Positions 22,246-30,378 of a stretch of 64,000 nucleotides of DNA are shown one piece after another. The stretch's first letter is position 1; every line of letters begins with the position of its first letter. A model generated the notes under the pieces. The model was not told where the DNA came from, searched no databases, and was given only the letters and a program-made list of their open reading frames with translations. The stretch is from Blastomussa wellsi (lineage: Eukaryota; Cnidaria; Anthozoa; Scleractinia; Plerogyridae). The stretch lies in the NCBI GenBank assembly GCA_947652115.1, contig OX393568.1, positions 12,351,870 to 12,415,869 on the forward strand, written 5' to 3'. A program made the position numbers and the translations under genes.

Positions 22246-24804
22246 AATTACTCCTATCAGGGTGCTAGTATTCTCGGGCCCTCGTAGCAGCTGTTCATTC
22301 AGTGATGTTCCACCACTCTTGGAGGCACAATCAAAAACTACTCTTGGTTCTTCTGGCTTTCTAGGGTGCCATACTGCATGGTGAGGGAGGTACCATATTG
22401 GTTCCAGTTTAGTAATCTCTTCATCCGGCACCTGTCTGGACGAACCTTCAGTTCCATATTTCTCCATAACACTGCTGTATTTAGCATGGAAGACTGAATC
22501 TCTCTGCATCTTCCTTTTCAACCACATCAGTCTCTTTTCTGCTGTTGGCAGACTGTCAGGAAGGTTTGGAAATTCCTGACGGAATGGGAGTTTAATTTGG
22601 TAGTGCCCATTCACTAGGGTCGCAGACTGATCCATGATTTCCTTAGCTTTATGGTCTTCAATTGACATGCCTTCTTCCAAACCTCCGTTTGTGTCACTAA
22701 ACTCTTCATTGTACATGCGTTCCAACTGCGCATTCAGAACTTCTTGCTCTGTATGGGTGAAGCTTACATGGACTTGATCGTCTTCACAGTTTCCAATTGG
22801 GCCATAAACAGTCCAACCAAGAGGTGTTTTCACGGCTGAAGGTTGGCCATGTTCTCCTTCCCTCTTGTCTAATTGCCTGTCGATAATGTCCGGACGATCA
22901 CAACCTATTAGGATTGTCACTTTCGTATTTCCAGTCTCTGGTAGGCTAATGTCCTCAAGGTGAGACCATTTCTTTATTTCCTCATTAGTTGCCATATGCC
23001 TCGGTGTGACTGGAAGACTGCTTGTAGTCAGGACATGGTCTAGTTGGAACTTCATGTCTCCATCAAGAGATTCCAGATTTAGCTGCACCTCATGACCGGT
23101 CCTTTTCTCTTCACAATTAACCGTCGTCATCGTAAAGGTGGTTGGCTTCATGTCTTTCAACTCTAACTCTTGCACCAGGCTCTCAACACAAAATGTTGCA
23201 TCGGACCCACTGTCCAAAAATGCATAAGTGACTATCTCTTTGGCACCACCTTGAGCACTTATCTTCACGGGGACAACTTTAAAACATACTCTTGGTCTAC
23301 TAGCTCTGACTGTACTAACTGTAACAGGATGACTGGATGATGATGTGGAATCACGAACTGTTGGAGGGGTAACTGGGCTCACTTTTGCAGTTGTCGTCTC
23401 TGAGGTGTTGGGAGGTTCTGTGTCAGATCTATCTGCTACATTGCTGCCCCTGACACTTTGTACTACATTACGACCAATAGCTTGACTCTCATTCTCTTTG
23501 CTATCCTCTTCGTCAGAGTGAATCAGATAGTGGTGGTTTTTACGACAACCTGCCTTTCCACAAATGAAACCCTTTTTGCAATTTTTCGCACTATGACCTT
23601 CTGAAAGACACATTCTGCAAAGTCGGTGCTGTCTCACAGTCTTAAGTCGGTCTCTTAATGAAGAGCTCCTAAACATTTGACACCTCCAGACACCATGGGG
23701 TCCTGAACACTGCGGACACTTAGGAGGAACTCCTGATGACGTGCCTGAACTCAGCTGACTGTCATTACTTTTAGTTGCCATTGTTGTGAATCTGAGTGAA
23801 CAATCCGATTTCCCTTTTCCGGGTTCCTTTCTTTCTCTGTCACTGGTTGACGGCGACTTCAGCTCCTGTCCATATCTGTTGTTAATGCGCTCTGCGGCTC
23901 TTTTAATGAAGCGTACAAAATCTATGTACTCAGCCTGGCCCTTACTCTTGATGAGATCTCCTGCTCTGTCTGCCCACTTTCTTTTGAGACTTTCATCTGG
24001 AAGCTTTCTCATTAACATAACGATCACGTCCTCACTGTCCAAGCGAGTTGCGTAAGTACTTCCCATACTCGTCAAGACTCGTCTTGCGTCTTCCAGCCGC
24101 CGTGCAAGATCCATGAGAGTTGATGCATCGGCCTTACGCACTTGTATATCTCTTAGTTTCTTCATATGGGCTTCCACGATCATGTGAGACTGGCCAAAGT
24201 TCTCATGAAGGGTCTTCCATGCTTCAGAGTACCTGTAACCAACTGGCAGATTTACACAGCTCCTAATCGCCTCCTTCGCTTTTCCTGTACACTGCGCAAG
24301 CAGGCGTGTGAGTCTCTGTGACTCATCGGATACTTGGCTTTCGATGTTGTTTCTAAAATTTGTGACGAACTCTGCATACTCCAAGGGATCGCCGCTGAAC
24401 TTCATTAACTCAACCTTTGGCAAGGAAGGACCTTGTTTAATCGCCTGCGCTATAGTTATCCAAGCATCAGACTGCTGAGATTGGAGACTACTATGCTCTT
24501 GAGGTAACGACCATGGGTGATGTGCTACAGGGAAACTGGCCTGATGTGGGGTGTTCTCTGGGTAAAACTCAGTTGACTTTGCATTCAAACATGTAGTCTG
24601 TGAACTACAAGACTGTGTAAATGTTCCTGGTGTCAATTGATTTCTTATCGGTGACAGACCAGCAAAGGTATACAATGGTCCAGAGGCACCAACAATTTCG
24701 GGTGAGGTCTTTCGAAGCGCAAAGTGTGGGACAGAACTGACAGTCACATTATCCTCATTACTACGTGGAGGTCCCGCTTTAGTTACCAAATCATCTGAAC
24801 ATGC
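22246..24804 (-). pseudogene. BEL/Pao retroelement Gag-Pol, 5' part separated by the 24.3-kb element, 3' truncated
   Basis: Reading from 24,804, domains in order are: the BEL-type Gag region (WITIAQAIKQGPSLPKVELM ... FSGDPLEYAEFVTNFRNNIE), zinc-knuckle-like motifs (CPQCSGPHGVWRC, CRMCLSEGHSAKNC), the aspartic protease (YAFLDSGSDATFC), and the start of reverse transcriptase (RVVFDCASKSGGTSLNEQLL). Resemblance stops at about 22,246 inside the fingers/palm, so RT, RNase H and integrase are missing. The frame is open throughout. Its N-terminal Gag half lies at 49,094-50,056, and the two halves join in frame at the ACTAGT target site. Confidence 0.85.
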
Positions 24805-24810
24805 ACTAGT

Positions 24811-25271
24811 AGTAGTAAGTGCCTATACTTTGGGGCACAGCCAATCAGAATCGAGTATTTTTTGAATGGACCAATCAGGAGGCCGTATATGGAACACGTG
24901 ACTTTTCTAAACCGCGAATTGCGTCAGCAAAAACGTCACAAGGTCATGAACCAATCAGGAGACAGTATTTGAATTCAAAATTTTTTAATGGTCACACAAG
25001 ATACATGTCACGCAAAAAAAAGCTGGTAACGAGTTCACACATGTCACGCAAAAAAACCTGGTAACGAGTAACGAGTTCCTAGTTCAATAACGAGTTCAAT
25101 GTCACGCAAAAAACTGGTAACGAGTTCAATGTCACGCAATGTTCAATGCTTGTTCTTCTTGATGAATTTGAATGGTACATTTTTTACCATCTTTTCCCAG
25201 AATTTCTCACAAGCGAGTGCGGGATGATTTTTCACTTGCGTTTTCCATACTCTCCATCCTGCTCGGAACGC
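24811..25271 (+). repeat. Left terminal inverted repeat, 461 bp
   Basis: It matches 48627-49087 inverted, with only a few differences in the inner 40 bases. It contains three CCAATCAG boxes (near 24,840, 24,864 and 24,952) and four iterons of ATGTCACGC (25005, 25041, 25099, 25129), most followed by an A-run and CTGGTAACGAGTTCA. It also holds the last ~43 codons of the acidic gene at 25,143. Confidence 0.95.
25005..25137. repeat. Terminal-repeat iterons ATGTCACGCAAAAAA..CTGGTAACGAG
   Basis: Four copies of ATGTCACGC occur in the left repeat and are mirrored at about 48,761-48,893. Iterated boxes this close to the ends could bind a replication or integration protein; that role is inferred. Confidence 0.75.
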
Positions 25272-26057
25272 CTGGCCGAAGTTGTGCAAATTCATCGGGA
25301 TTTTGCCGACGCTGGGATCTTGATCGCACTTTCTGATGAGAAACTTTGACACGGTTTCCCTGTACATCAACAATTCCCTTGTGATTATCACGAATTCTTG
25401 ATCCATCACGAATTTGGTGTTTAATCTGATGATCATTTTGACTGGATCGTTTTCGTCGTTGTCCACTGTGTGTGCAGCCTCTTCCCTCATTTTTTCAGCT
25501 GCGTTGTCTTTTGTTTTGTTGTCCTCCATTTCGTCTTCCGATTCTGGAACCGTTTCGTTTGCCTCCAGCTGCTCTTCGTCGTCGTCTTCGTCGTCTGAAT
25601 CAGGCACCACAGTTTTGACCCAGGCCTCCAGCTTTTTCTCCTCTTCTTTTTGTTTGTCGTACACGTTCTTTACTTTTTGTATGAGCTCCTGCACTTGTTG
25701 GTATTTTTGCTCATCCACAATCTCGCCTTGTTCCAGTGTTTGTTTCAGCTCTTCGGTCAAGGCATCTGTCTTCTTCCTCAGTCTCAACTGAGATTTGACT
25801 TTTTCCACTCCCTGCATCAACAAGAGAGCATTTTCACTGCATACTTTGTTGCATGCGCTCTCCTCGCTTGCGTCTGTCATGGACTCTGCGTTGGTGAGCA
25901 GCGAATCGGCATCGCTTGCCATTGACTCTGCATCGTCGTCTTCTTCCCATGCGGGTGTTAACACCAGCGTTCCTTTTTCTTTATATGCGTCTTCTTTGTC
26001 TATGTCTTCCACCCAGTCTTTCCCTGATGTTGTTTCTTTTGCCCACTCGTCTGACAT
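25143..26057 (-). CDS. Acidic coiled-coil protein of unknown function
   Basis: 304 residues from MSDEWAKETTSGKDWVEDID. Acidic blocks (about residues 38-65 and 150-185) flank a lysine/glutamate coiled coil (EELKQTLEQGEIVDEQKYQQ). The C-terminal 100 residues are more globular (FVIITRELLMYRETVSKFL ... FGQAFRAGWRVWKTQ) and end in basic KKNKH. The last ~43 codons lie in the terminal repeat, so a 3' copy exists at the other end of the element (48,627-48,752, +). A reverse-strand TATATAAAG about 50 bases upstream and CACGTG between it and the RING gene suggest a divergent promoter. I recognise no family. Confidence 0.75.
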   Translation of the reverse strand: MSDEWAKETTSGKDWVEDIDKEDAYKEKGTLVLTPAWEEDDDAESMASDADSLLTNAESMTDASEESACNKVCSENALLLMQGVEKVKSQLRLRKKTDALTEELKQTLEQGEIVDEQKYQQVQELIQKVKNVYDKQKEEEKKLEAWVKTVVPDSDDEDDDEEQLEANETVPESEDEMEDNKTKDNAAEKMREEAAHTVDNDENDPVKMIIRLNTKFVMDQEFVIITRELLMYRETVSKFLIRKCDQDPSVGKIPMNLHNFGQAFRAGWRVWKTQVKNHPALACEKFWEKMVKNVPFKFIKKNKH

Positions 26058-26136
26058 GTTTATCTCTGCTCGATTTGAGTTGATGTATCCACTGTGCTTG
26101 CGTTCTTTATATAGTTGTTGCGATGACGTATTTCGT

Positions 26137-26222
26137 CACGTGGAGGGTGACTGAGGGTGGGGTGGGGGGGTATCCCCCCTTTTTCATTGACCAATCAGGA
26201 ACCAGCTCCTAGCCTATATAAG
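26137..26222 (+). promoter_or_regulatory. Shared promoter module, copy 1
   Basis: In order: CACGTG (26137-26142), palindrome G7-TAT-C6 (26164-26179), CCAATCAGGAACCAGCTC (26191-26208) and TATATAAG (26215-26222), 31 bases before the ATG at 26253. The same arrangement with nearly identical spacing lies before the second array (40865-40947). The element thus controls both alternative-exon arrays alike. Confidence 0.85.
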
Positions 26223-26252
26223 TGGAGACCTGACTTTGTTTGTTTGTTTGCG

Positions 26253-26600
26253 ATGGCGTTGCCTAGAAGGAGTCGACGATTGGCAGGACTTGGCCCGGAG
26301 AAAGAGATGTATAGTGACATTTGTTTTATTTGTTTGTTGCCCCTTGATGTCGGTTCGTTGTCTAATTGCAAGGCGTTGGAGTGTTGCGGCAAATTCATTC
26401 ATAAGAGATGTCATAAGAATTTTAGTGCTCGTCCTCGCGTGTCTTGTGGACATTGCCGTAAACCAATTCTTTGTGCGTCTGATGAATCGCCGGAAGACCC
26501 TGAGCAACATGCAGAGATGGCCCTGCGACGCATCGAACTTTATCGTCGAGAACGACTGTATCGTTCGTTCCATGCACCTGGAACTGTGTCGTACAACATG
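26253..26600 (+). CDS. RING-finger protein, common first exon (array 1)
   Basis: 116 codons from MALPRRSRRLAGLGPEKEMY. A RING-like zinc domain spans about residues 27-73: CFIC, a CC pair, KFIHKRC and CGHC, i.e. C..C..CC..H..C..C..C. RING domains usually recruit E2 enzymes in ubiquitin ligases. A helical stretch (ALRRIELYRRERLYRSF) follows. The exon ends TACAACATG/GTGAGT, a strong 5' splice site in phase 0; reading on would add only a short divergent tail to 26,684. The spliced partner begins at 26,668. Confidence 0.75.
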
Positions 26601-26667
26601 GTGAGTATTTGTTGTGGTGGTGATGGAGCGCAAAGAATTGTGGGATTGATTGTCTTTTTGTTTGCAG
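26601..26667 (+). other. 67-bp intron of the RING gene
   Basis: It starts GTGAGT and ends TTTGCAG after a T-rich tract. Joining the flanks keeps a long frame (…TVSYNM/IPHPFDEDVW…). Its size and signals are those of a spliceosomal intron. Confidence 0.75.
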
Positions 26668-27006
26668 ATACCTCATCCATTTGACGAGGACGTTTGGTTA
26701 AAGTTATTGGAGATTGCTGAGCAAATAGTCAACAATAGACATTTGATTGACCGTCACCACCGTGTTGTGATCAGAGGCGAGGTGTACTCGTACCACGAGT
26801 TGGATGCGACGGATGAACTGTACATCGAGGAAATTTTACGTAGGTTTTTTACTTTTTGTATTTTTCATCCGCGATTTATTCGTCGTTATGGGTTTATTCG
26901 CACCGTGTGTTTTCATTTGAATTATTATTTGTTGGAGAGTGCTGCGTTTGTTTTTTGCAGTAACATGAGTTGGTATCATTATAGTTCGGATCATATGTGG
27001 TTGTGA
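26668..27006 (+). CDS. RING gene exon 2 and contiguous terminal version A
   Basis: The product begins IPHPFDEDVWLKLLEIAEQI and continues to IEEIL. At 26,839/26,840 a 5' splice site (TTTTAC/GTAGGT) splits an Arg codon in phase 1. If unspliced, the frame runs on as RRFFTFCIFHPRFIRRYGF ... to TGA at 27,006. If spliced it can join any of the acceptors at 27,031, 27,208, 27,410 or 27,602, which all restore Arg-x-Phe. Version A is thus one of five paralogous C-termini. Confidence 0.65.
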   Translation: MPHPFDEDVWLKLLEIAEQIVNNRHLIDRHHRVVIRGEVYSYHELDATDELYIEEILRRFFTFCIFHPRFIRRYGFIRTVCFHLNYYLLESAAFVFCSNMSWYHYSSDHMWL

Positions 27007-27030
27007 TGATTTTCGTTTGTTGTTTTTTAG

Positions 27031-27185
27031 GAAATTTTATAACTGAAGAATTGTTAATGGCAGAGAGATATTGCACTGATTTTGCTTTTGAATGTGATTA
27101 TTCGAGTTGTTTTGATTTTGACTTTTACGAGTGCGATTCTGTTATTTTTTTTGAATCGTTTTATTTTCAATATCGGAGATGGTAA
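27031..27185 (+). CDS. Alternative terminal exon B of the RING gene
   Basis: The acceptor TTTTTTAG/GAAATTTTATAAC lies at 27,030. In phase 1 it gives (R)NFITEELLMAERYCTDFAF ... FQYRRW and a stop at 27,185. It shares the R-x-F opening and an aromatic-rich hydrophobic core with exons A and C-E. Confidence 0.6.
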
Positions 27186-27207
27186 CCGTTGTCTCTCGTT
27201 TTCTTAG

Positions 27208-27398
27208 GTGGTTTTGTGCGTCACATGTGTTTTGATAGATTTCGTACTGCGTCTATTGTGATTGACTTTGTTTGGCATAGAGAGTTTACACCGTGGTTGA
27301 CTGATGAAACACGACATGAATATGTGATTGAAATGTATTATTTGCGTGTTAGTTTCGTTCCCGAAGAAGACGTGTGGGTGTATGAACGCACTCTTTGA
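27208..27398 (+). CDS. Alternative terminal exon C of the RING gene
   Basis: The acceptor TTTTCTTAG/GTGGTTTTG lies at 27,207. In phase 1 it gives (R)GFVRHMCFDRFRTASIVID ... VWVYERTL and a stop at 27,398. Confidence 0.6.
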
Positions 27399-27409
27399 TC
27401 TTTTTTTAG

Positions 27410-27570
27410 GTGATTTTGTGCAAATGGTTTGCGATAGAAGATTTTCACTCGATTATTTTGATTTTCAATTCACGTGGATGGATGGAATGAATGGATTGTT
27501 TTTTCCTGCCGATGGTCTTTTTTTCCGTTCTCTGCGTCATATTTGGCGTATTAGACCAGTTAGATTGTGA
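27410..27570 (+). CDS. Alternative terminal exon D of the RING gene
   Basis: The acceptor TTTTTTTAG/GTGATTTTG lies at 27,409. In phase 1 it gives (R)DFVQMVCDRRFSLDYFDFQ ... IRPVRL and a stop at 27,570. Confidence 0.6.
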
Positions 27571-27601
27571 GAGACAATTTAGTTTGTTTTTTTCGTTGTA
27601 G

Positions 27602-27783
27602 GTCATTTTATGAACACTGTGTTGCTTGGAAGATTGCAGTCTTTCAATATTGTATTTGAAATTCAATACTGTGATCGATTTCGTTATATCAATTTCATTT
27701 TTGGTTTTCCTGTTTTGCCTGTTACGTTATTTTATGCTAAAATAACTTGGTACGAATGGATGCGAAGACGAGACACGCAATAG
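27602..27783 (+). CDS. Alternative terminal exon E of the RING gene
   Basis: The acceptor CGTTGTAG/GTCATTTTATG lies at 27,601. In phase 1 it gives (R)HFMNTVLLGRLQSFNIVFE ... EWMRRRDTQ and a TAG stop at 27,781-27,783, followed by further TAG triplets. It is convergent with the gene ending at 27,836. Confidence 0.6.
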
Positions 27784-27835
27784 TAGTAGTAGTAGTTTTT
27801 TAATGAAATTGTGTAAAGTTACAACAAAGTGAAGA

Positions 27836-28174
27836 TTAAAGATGAAGTTTCAACTTAACTTGTATGATTTTTTTGACAATCCTTTCTGTTATGGTCTTGC
27901 GTCCGGGTAACTTATTGATTGCTTTTATCATTTTTTTGTCTGCTTTCCATTTGTCTTTTAGAGTCTTTGCATGATTGTAATCGATGTCGTGTTGTTTGGC
28001 AATTCTGTCCAGTCGATTGATTCCCTTGTCACCTCGTTTCAATCTCTTGGCTAAATGAGTACCGGGTCCCATGAACTGATAACCAGGCCAATGAAATTCT
28101 ATTCCGATCTTGCCTAATAACCTTTGAATGTCAAATCCTCCTCTTTTTTTCTTTGCGTTAGTCCTCGTCGTCAT
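27836..28174 (-). CDS. Parvovirus-type phospholipase A2-like protein
   Basis: 112 residues from MTTRTNAKKKRGGFDIQRLL. The centre has the parvoviral PLA2 layout: a calcium-loop-like YQFMGPGTHL (about residues 33-42), then the catalytic-helix motif AKQHDIDY (His-Asp pair, about 59-66) and a lysine-rich helix. Such domains act on endosomal membranes during entry of parvoviruses, and related genes are reported in adintoviruses. The N-terminus carries an RGGF motif like the RGG motifs of the other small basic proteins. It overlaps the upstream gene by 17 bases. A reverse-strand ATTAAA downstream may serve polyadenylation. Confidence 0.75.
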   Translation of the reverse strand: MTTRTNAKKKRGGFDIQRLLGKIGIEFHWPGYQFMGPGTHLAKRLKRGDKGINRLDRIAKQHDIDYNHAKTLKDKWKADKKMIKAINKLPGRKTITERIVKKIIQVKLKLHL

Positions 28175-28835
28175 CGTCGTCGTCGTAGTCTAAGGGTCTG
28201 CGTAGTTTTTTTCCTTTGGCCCAGTCTTGCCAACCAGGTCCAGGTTTTAACTTTTCTGCTTCCGTTTTTCTTTTTCTTCTTCTTTTTGGCGGCTCTTCAT
28301 CCTCCTCCTCCTCATCGTCATCATCCTCCTCGTCGTATGCGGTGGCTGCCTTTGTACTGAGTTTTTCTTTGATTTTTTCGAATCTTTTTTTCAATTCTTT
28401 TGCTTTTTTTGTTACTGCAGGCACGGGAGTGGAAGGTTCCTTTTTTGGTTCCTTTTTTGGTTCCTTTTTGATTGCTTGTACAGCGGGTGTTTTCTTTGTG
28501 CTTTTGATGACTTGTTTCAGTAGGTTTTCTAAAGGGGTGTATAACAAGGCGTCTTCGTCGTCGTCGTCGTCATCTTCCCCTGTGGCTGATGCGGGTCCCG
28601 CCCGCAAAGGACCTTGTCTGATTTTTTTGGTTAATCGTCCTATTTCTCTGGCCATTGGTTTGATTTTTTTGACTGCGATAGCTGGAGGAATGCGTTTGGA
28701 TTGAGAGATGAGTTGTTTTTCTGCGGACATGCGAGCCGCTTTTTTTAACAGAGCACTCTCTGTCAATTTGCCTTTGTAATGATCCGTTAGTTTATCCATC
28801 TCGTTGGCAGGCACCATTATTACTTCTTCCGTCAT
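28158..28835 (-). CDS. Highly charged virion-associated protein candidate
   Basis: 225 residues from MTEEVIMVPANEMDKLTDHY. A basic helical N-terminal half (RMSAEKQLISQSKRIPPAIA ... REIGRLTKKIRQG) is followed by alternating acidic runs (DDDDDDEDALL; DEEDDDDEEEEDEE) and lysine-rich repeats (KKEPKKEPKKEP). It ends in GPGWQDWAKGKKLRRPLDYD plus an acidic tail. No named domain is evident. Its place among core genes suggests a structural or packaging role, an inference. Overlaps with both neighbours are 17 and 44 bases. Confidence 0.65.
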   Translation of the reverse strand: MTEEVIMVPANEMDKLTDHYKGKLTESALLKKAARMSAEKQLISQSKRIPPAIAVKKIKPMAREIGRLTKKIRQGPLRAGPASATGEDDDDDDEDALLYTPLENLLKQVIKSTKKTPAVQAIKKEPKKEPKKEPSTPVPAVTKKAKELKKRFEKIKEKLSTKAATAYDEEDDDDEEEEDEEPPKRRRKRKTEAEKLKPGPGWQDWAKGKKLRRPLDYDDDDDDED

Positions 28836-29184
28836 TGTCGAAGTGTTGCTTTAATAAGTCCTCGTAACAGGTTTGCCAGTGGATTGCTTCTTCCTCCAAG
28901 TCTTTGATTTCTTTCTTCCAATTTCGTCTTGCTTCGTTGCACTCGTTGCACAAAGTGACCGTTTTGCCTGGTGGTGTGTTGACTCTTATCTCTTGACAGG
29001 TCAGGCACGTCCTTTCGTCGTTGTATTTGTATGCCAAATGCTCTTGCAAGAGTTTGTCGTGGGTTTTATGGCAATGGTCGATCGTTTCTTGCAATTCCAC
29101 GTTCCTGTCATTGGCTTCTTTCAATAATTTGACGAGCATGCTGTTGGTTTCGTGTAACGCGTTTATCCTTTTTTGCATCGACAT
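28792..29184 (-). CDS. Coiled-coil protein with a CxxC/CxxC zinc site
   Basis: 130 residues from MSMQKRINALHETNSMLVKL. An N-terminal coiled coil (ANDRNVELQETIDHCHKTHD) leads to a putative zinc site (TCLTCQEI ... VTLCNECNEARRN, about residues 59-85) and a second helix (KKEIKDLEEEAIHWQTCYED). The order coil, zinc, coil suggests an oligomeric adaptor. The family is not recognised. Confidence 0.6.
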   Translation of the reverse strand: MSMQKRINALHETNSMLVKLLKEANDRNVELQETIDHCHKTHDKLLQEHLAYKYNDERTCLTCQEIRVNTPPGKTVTLCNECNEARRNWKKEIKDLEEEAIHWQTCYEDLLKQHFDNDGRSNNGACQRDG

Positions 29185-29489
29185 GCTTTGAAAGTGTCTC
29201 GTAATCCTGACCAGAATCCTTCTCCCGTTTGACTTAGCAGATGTTCTCTTCGTCGCTTCACCGAGTTTTTGCGTTTCCCTATTTCTCGCAACTTTGTTTT
29301 ATGTCTTCCCAGTTTCTTGACCAGCGAGGGCGACACGGGAATGTTCTTTTTTAGAAGATTCAAGACCATTTCGCTGACAGCGTTGATTTGATCAGAATTG
29401 GCGTGCGTTAACATATCTTGCCGTTTGTATCGATTGCTTTCGTTGAGTATGCTTTCCAAGAAAGGTCTTTGACGTATAATCCTCTTCAT
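29163..29489 (-). CDS. Small basic virion-core-like protein
   Basis: ATG at 29489 gives MKRIIRQRPFLESILNESNR. Helices with NSDQINAVSEMVLNLLKKNI are followed by the basic stretch RRHKTKLREIGKRKNSVKRR-like and a tail ending GEGFWSGLRDTFKACRCKKG. The layout (short helical domain, basic region, hydrophobic tail) recurs in small genes of animal adintovirus and Polinton elements, but I cannot name the product. Its ATG overlaps the upstream stop as ATGA. Confidence 0.6.
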   Translation of the reverse strand: MKRIIRQRPFLESILNESNRYKRQDMLTHANSDQINAVSEMVLNLLKKNIPVSPSLVKKLGRHKTKLREIGKRKNSVKRRREHLLSQTGEGFWSGLRDTFKACRCKKG

Positions 29490-29677
29490 ACTTCCCACGG
29501 TGCTGCGCGTCGATTATAACTGCCAGTGACGCCTAATGCTCCCATCCTCTTATACCTTTTGTCTTTTCCTAATTTGTAACCTATTTTGGCTGCGCTTGCG
29601 AGTATGGATAGTATTCCTCCTCCACGCTGCTTTTTCTTCCTTCTTCTTCTTCTTTTTCGTTTGTTTGATCTCTTCAT
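29486..29677 (-). CDS. Arg/Lys-rich core protein with QRGGG motif
   Basis: 63 residues: MKRSNKRKRRRRRKKKQRGG, then the hydrophobic GILSILASAAKIGYKLG and a short tail. A polybasic block directly before RGG and a hydrophobic helix is the layout of adenovirus-type pX/mu core proteins, which condense DNA. The start overlaps the upstream stop as ATGA. Confidence 0.65.
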   Translation of the reverse strand: MKRSNKRKRRRRRKKKQRGGGILSILASAAKIGYKLGKDKRYKRMGALGVTGSYNRRAAPWEV

Positions 29678-29922
29678 CGTCGTCGTCGTCGTCGTCGTCT
29701 TCGGGTTTGAGATGTCAATCCTTTTCTCACACCGTGATCCACTGCACCTTGCAAGGCACCTAACGCTGCTGACTTTGCTAATGCTTTACCTCCACTGATC
29801 AAAACTGGAAGAAGTGATGCTAGCGCTGATGCACCTCCTCGTTGACTTATTCTTCGTCTTCTTCTTCGCACTGTCCGTCTGGCCATCGCGACATGAACTG
29901 ATGCTCGTGTTGTTGTGGGCAT
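29674..29922 (-). CDS. pX-like basic core protein with QRGGA motif
   Basis: 82 residues from MPTTTRASVHVAMARRTVRR (or from the internal Met at 29,889). An Arg block, then QRGGASALASLLPVLISGGK and further small hydrophobic residues, and a C-terminal run of nine Arg. It resembles adenoviral pX in layout. The Arg codons are a CGT/CGA/CGC-rich run that also reads as a trinucleotide repeat on the other strand. Confidence 0.65.
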   Translation of the reverse strand: MPTTTRASVHVAMARRTVRRRRRRISQRGGASALASLLPVLISGGKALAKSAALGALQGAVDHGVRKGLTSQTRRRRRRRRR

Positions 29923-30374
29923 GCTTTTATGCTCTCTCGGAAGTTGCGACGTTCGTAGTCTCTCACGTATTTGTCTGAGACGGGTGGAGCAAAATCCGTG
30001 ATCGTGTCGTCTAGGGTTTGCATCTTTATCAAGAATCCGTCCAATTCATCTATCTTTAGACCGCGTGCGTAGGTTCTCAATTCGATCAACGTTTTGTCGT
30101 AGGTGGTGTAAGCGAAACGACACATGTCGACTTTGAAAGAAAACTTTTTGAAATCATTCCATCCTTTGATTATGGTGCCTGCTGCCGACAAACACGCGGT
30201 CACGATGGTGTTTTGCAATACGGATCCGACGACTATCCCTGCTGCCACCACGAGCAAAGCCAATCCGTTCAAACATGCGTGATACCATTTGAAATGATAA
30301 AACATTTGTCGATGACACCACCACTGCTTGTGGTAAAAAGCAAATAATTCATCCAACTTGCGAGATACTTCCAT
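29847..30374 (-). CDS. Two-helix membrane protein, SLATT-like layout
   Basis: ATG at 30374 gives MEVSRKLDELFAFYHKQWWC. Two adjacent membrane helices (CLNGLALLVVAAGIVVGSVL and VTACLSAAGTIIKGW) are followed by a helical cytoplasmic part (FKVDMCRFAYTTYDKTLIEL) and an acidic end. The order helix, two membrane segments, long helix is that of SLATT-type membrane domains; the assignment is tentative. It starts five bases after the upstream stop. Confidence 0.55.
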   Translation of the reverse strand: MEVSRKLDELFAFYHKQWWCHRQMFYHFKWYHACLNGLALLVVAAGIVVGSVLQNTIVTACLSAAGTIIKGWNDFKKFSFKVDMCRFAYTTYDKTLIELRTYARGLKIDELDGFLIKMQTLDDTITDFAPPVSDKYVRDYERRNFRESIKACPQQHEHQFMSRWPDGQCEEEDEE

Positions 30375-30378
30375 GTTT

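Noticed and set aside
24819..25064. 81-codon frame in the left terminal repeat, with an identical one at 48,834-49,079 in the right repeat.
   Set aside because: It has no ATG start, it reads through CCAAT boxes and iterons, and its identity is explained by the inverted repeat.
26941..26960. Possible extra splice acceptor (TTTTTTGCAG) in array 1.
   Set aside because: Joining it to the phase-1 donor gives a stop after two codons, so it does not add a sixth version.
29486..29677. Host histone- or protamine-like gene reading of the Arg-rich frames.
   Set aside because: They sit inside the viral gene train with overlapping start and stop codons and carry the RGG-hydrophobic pattern of viral core proteins.
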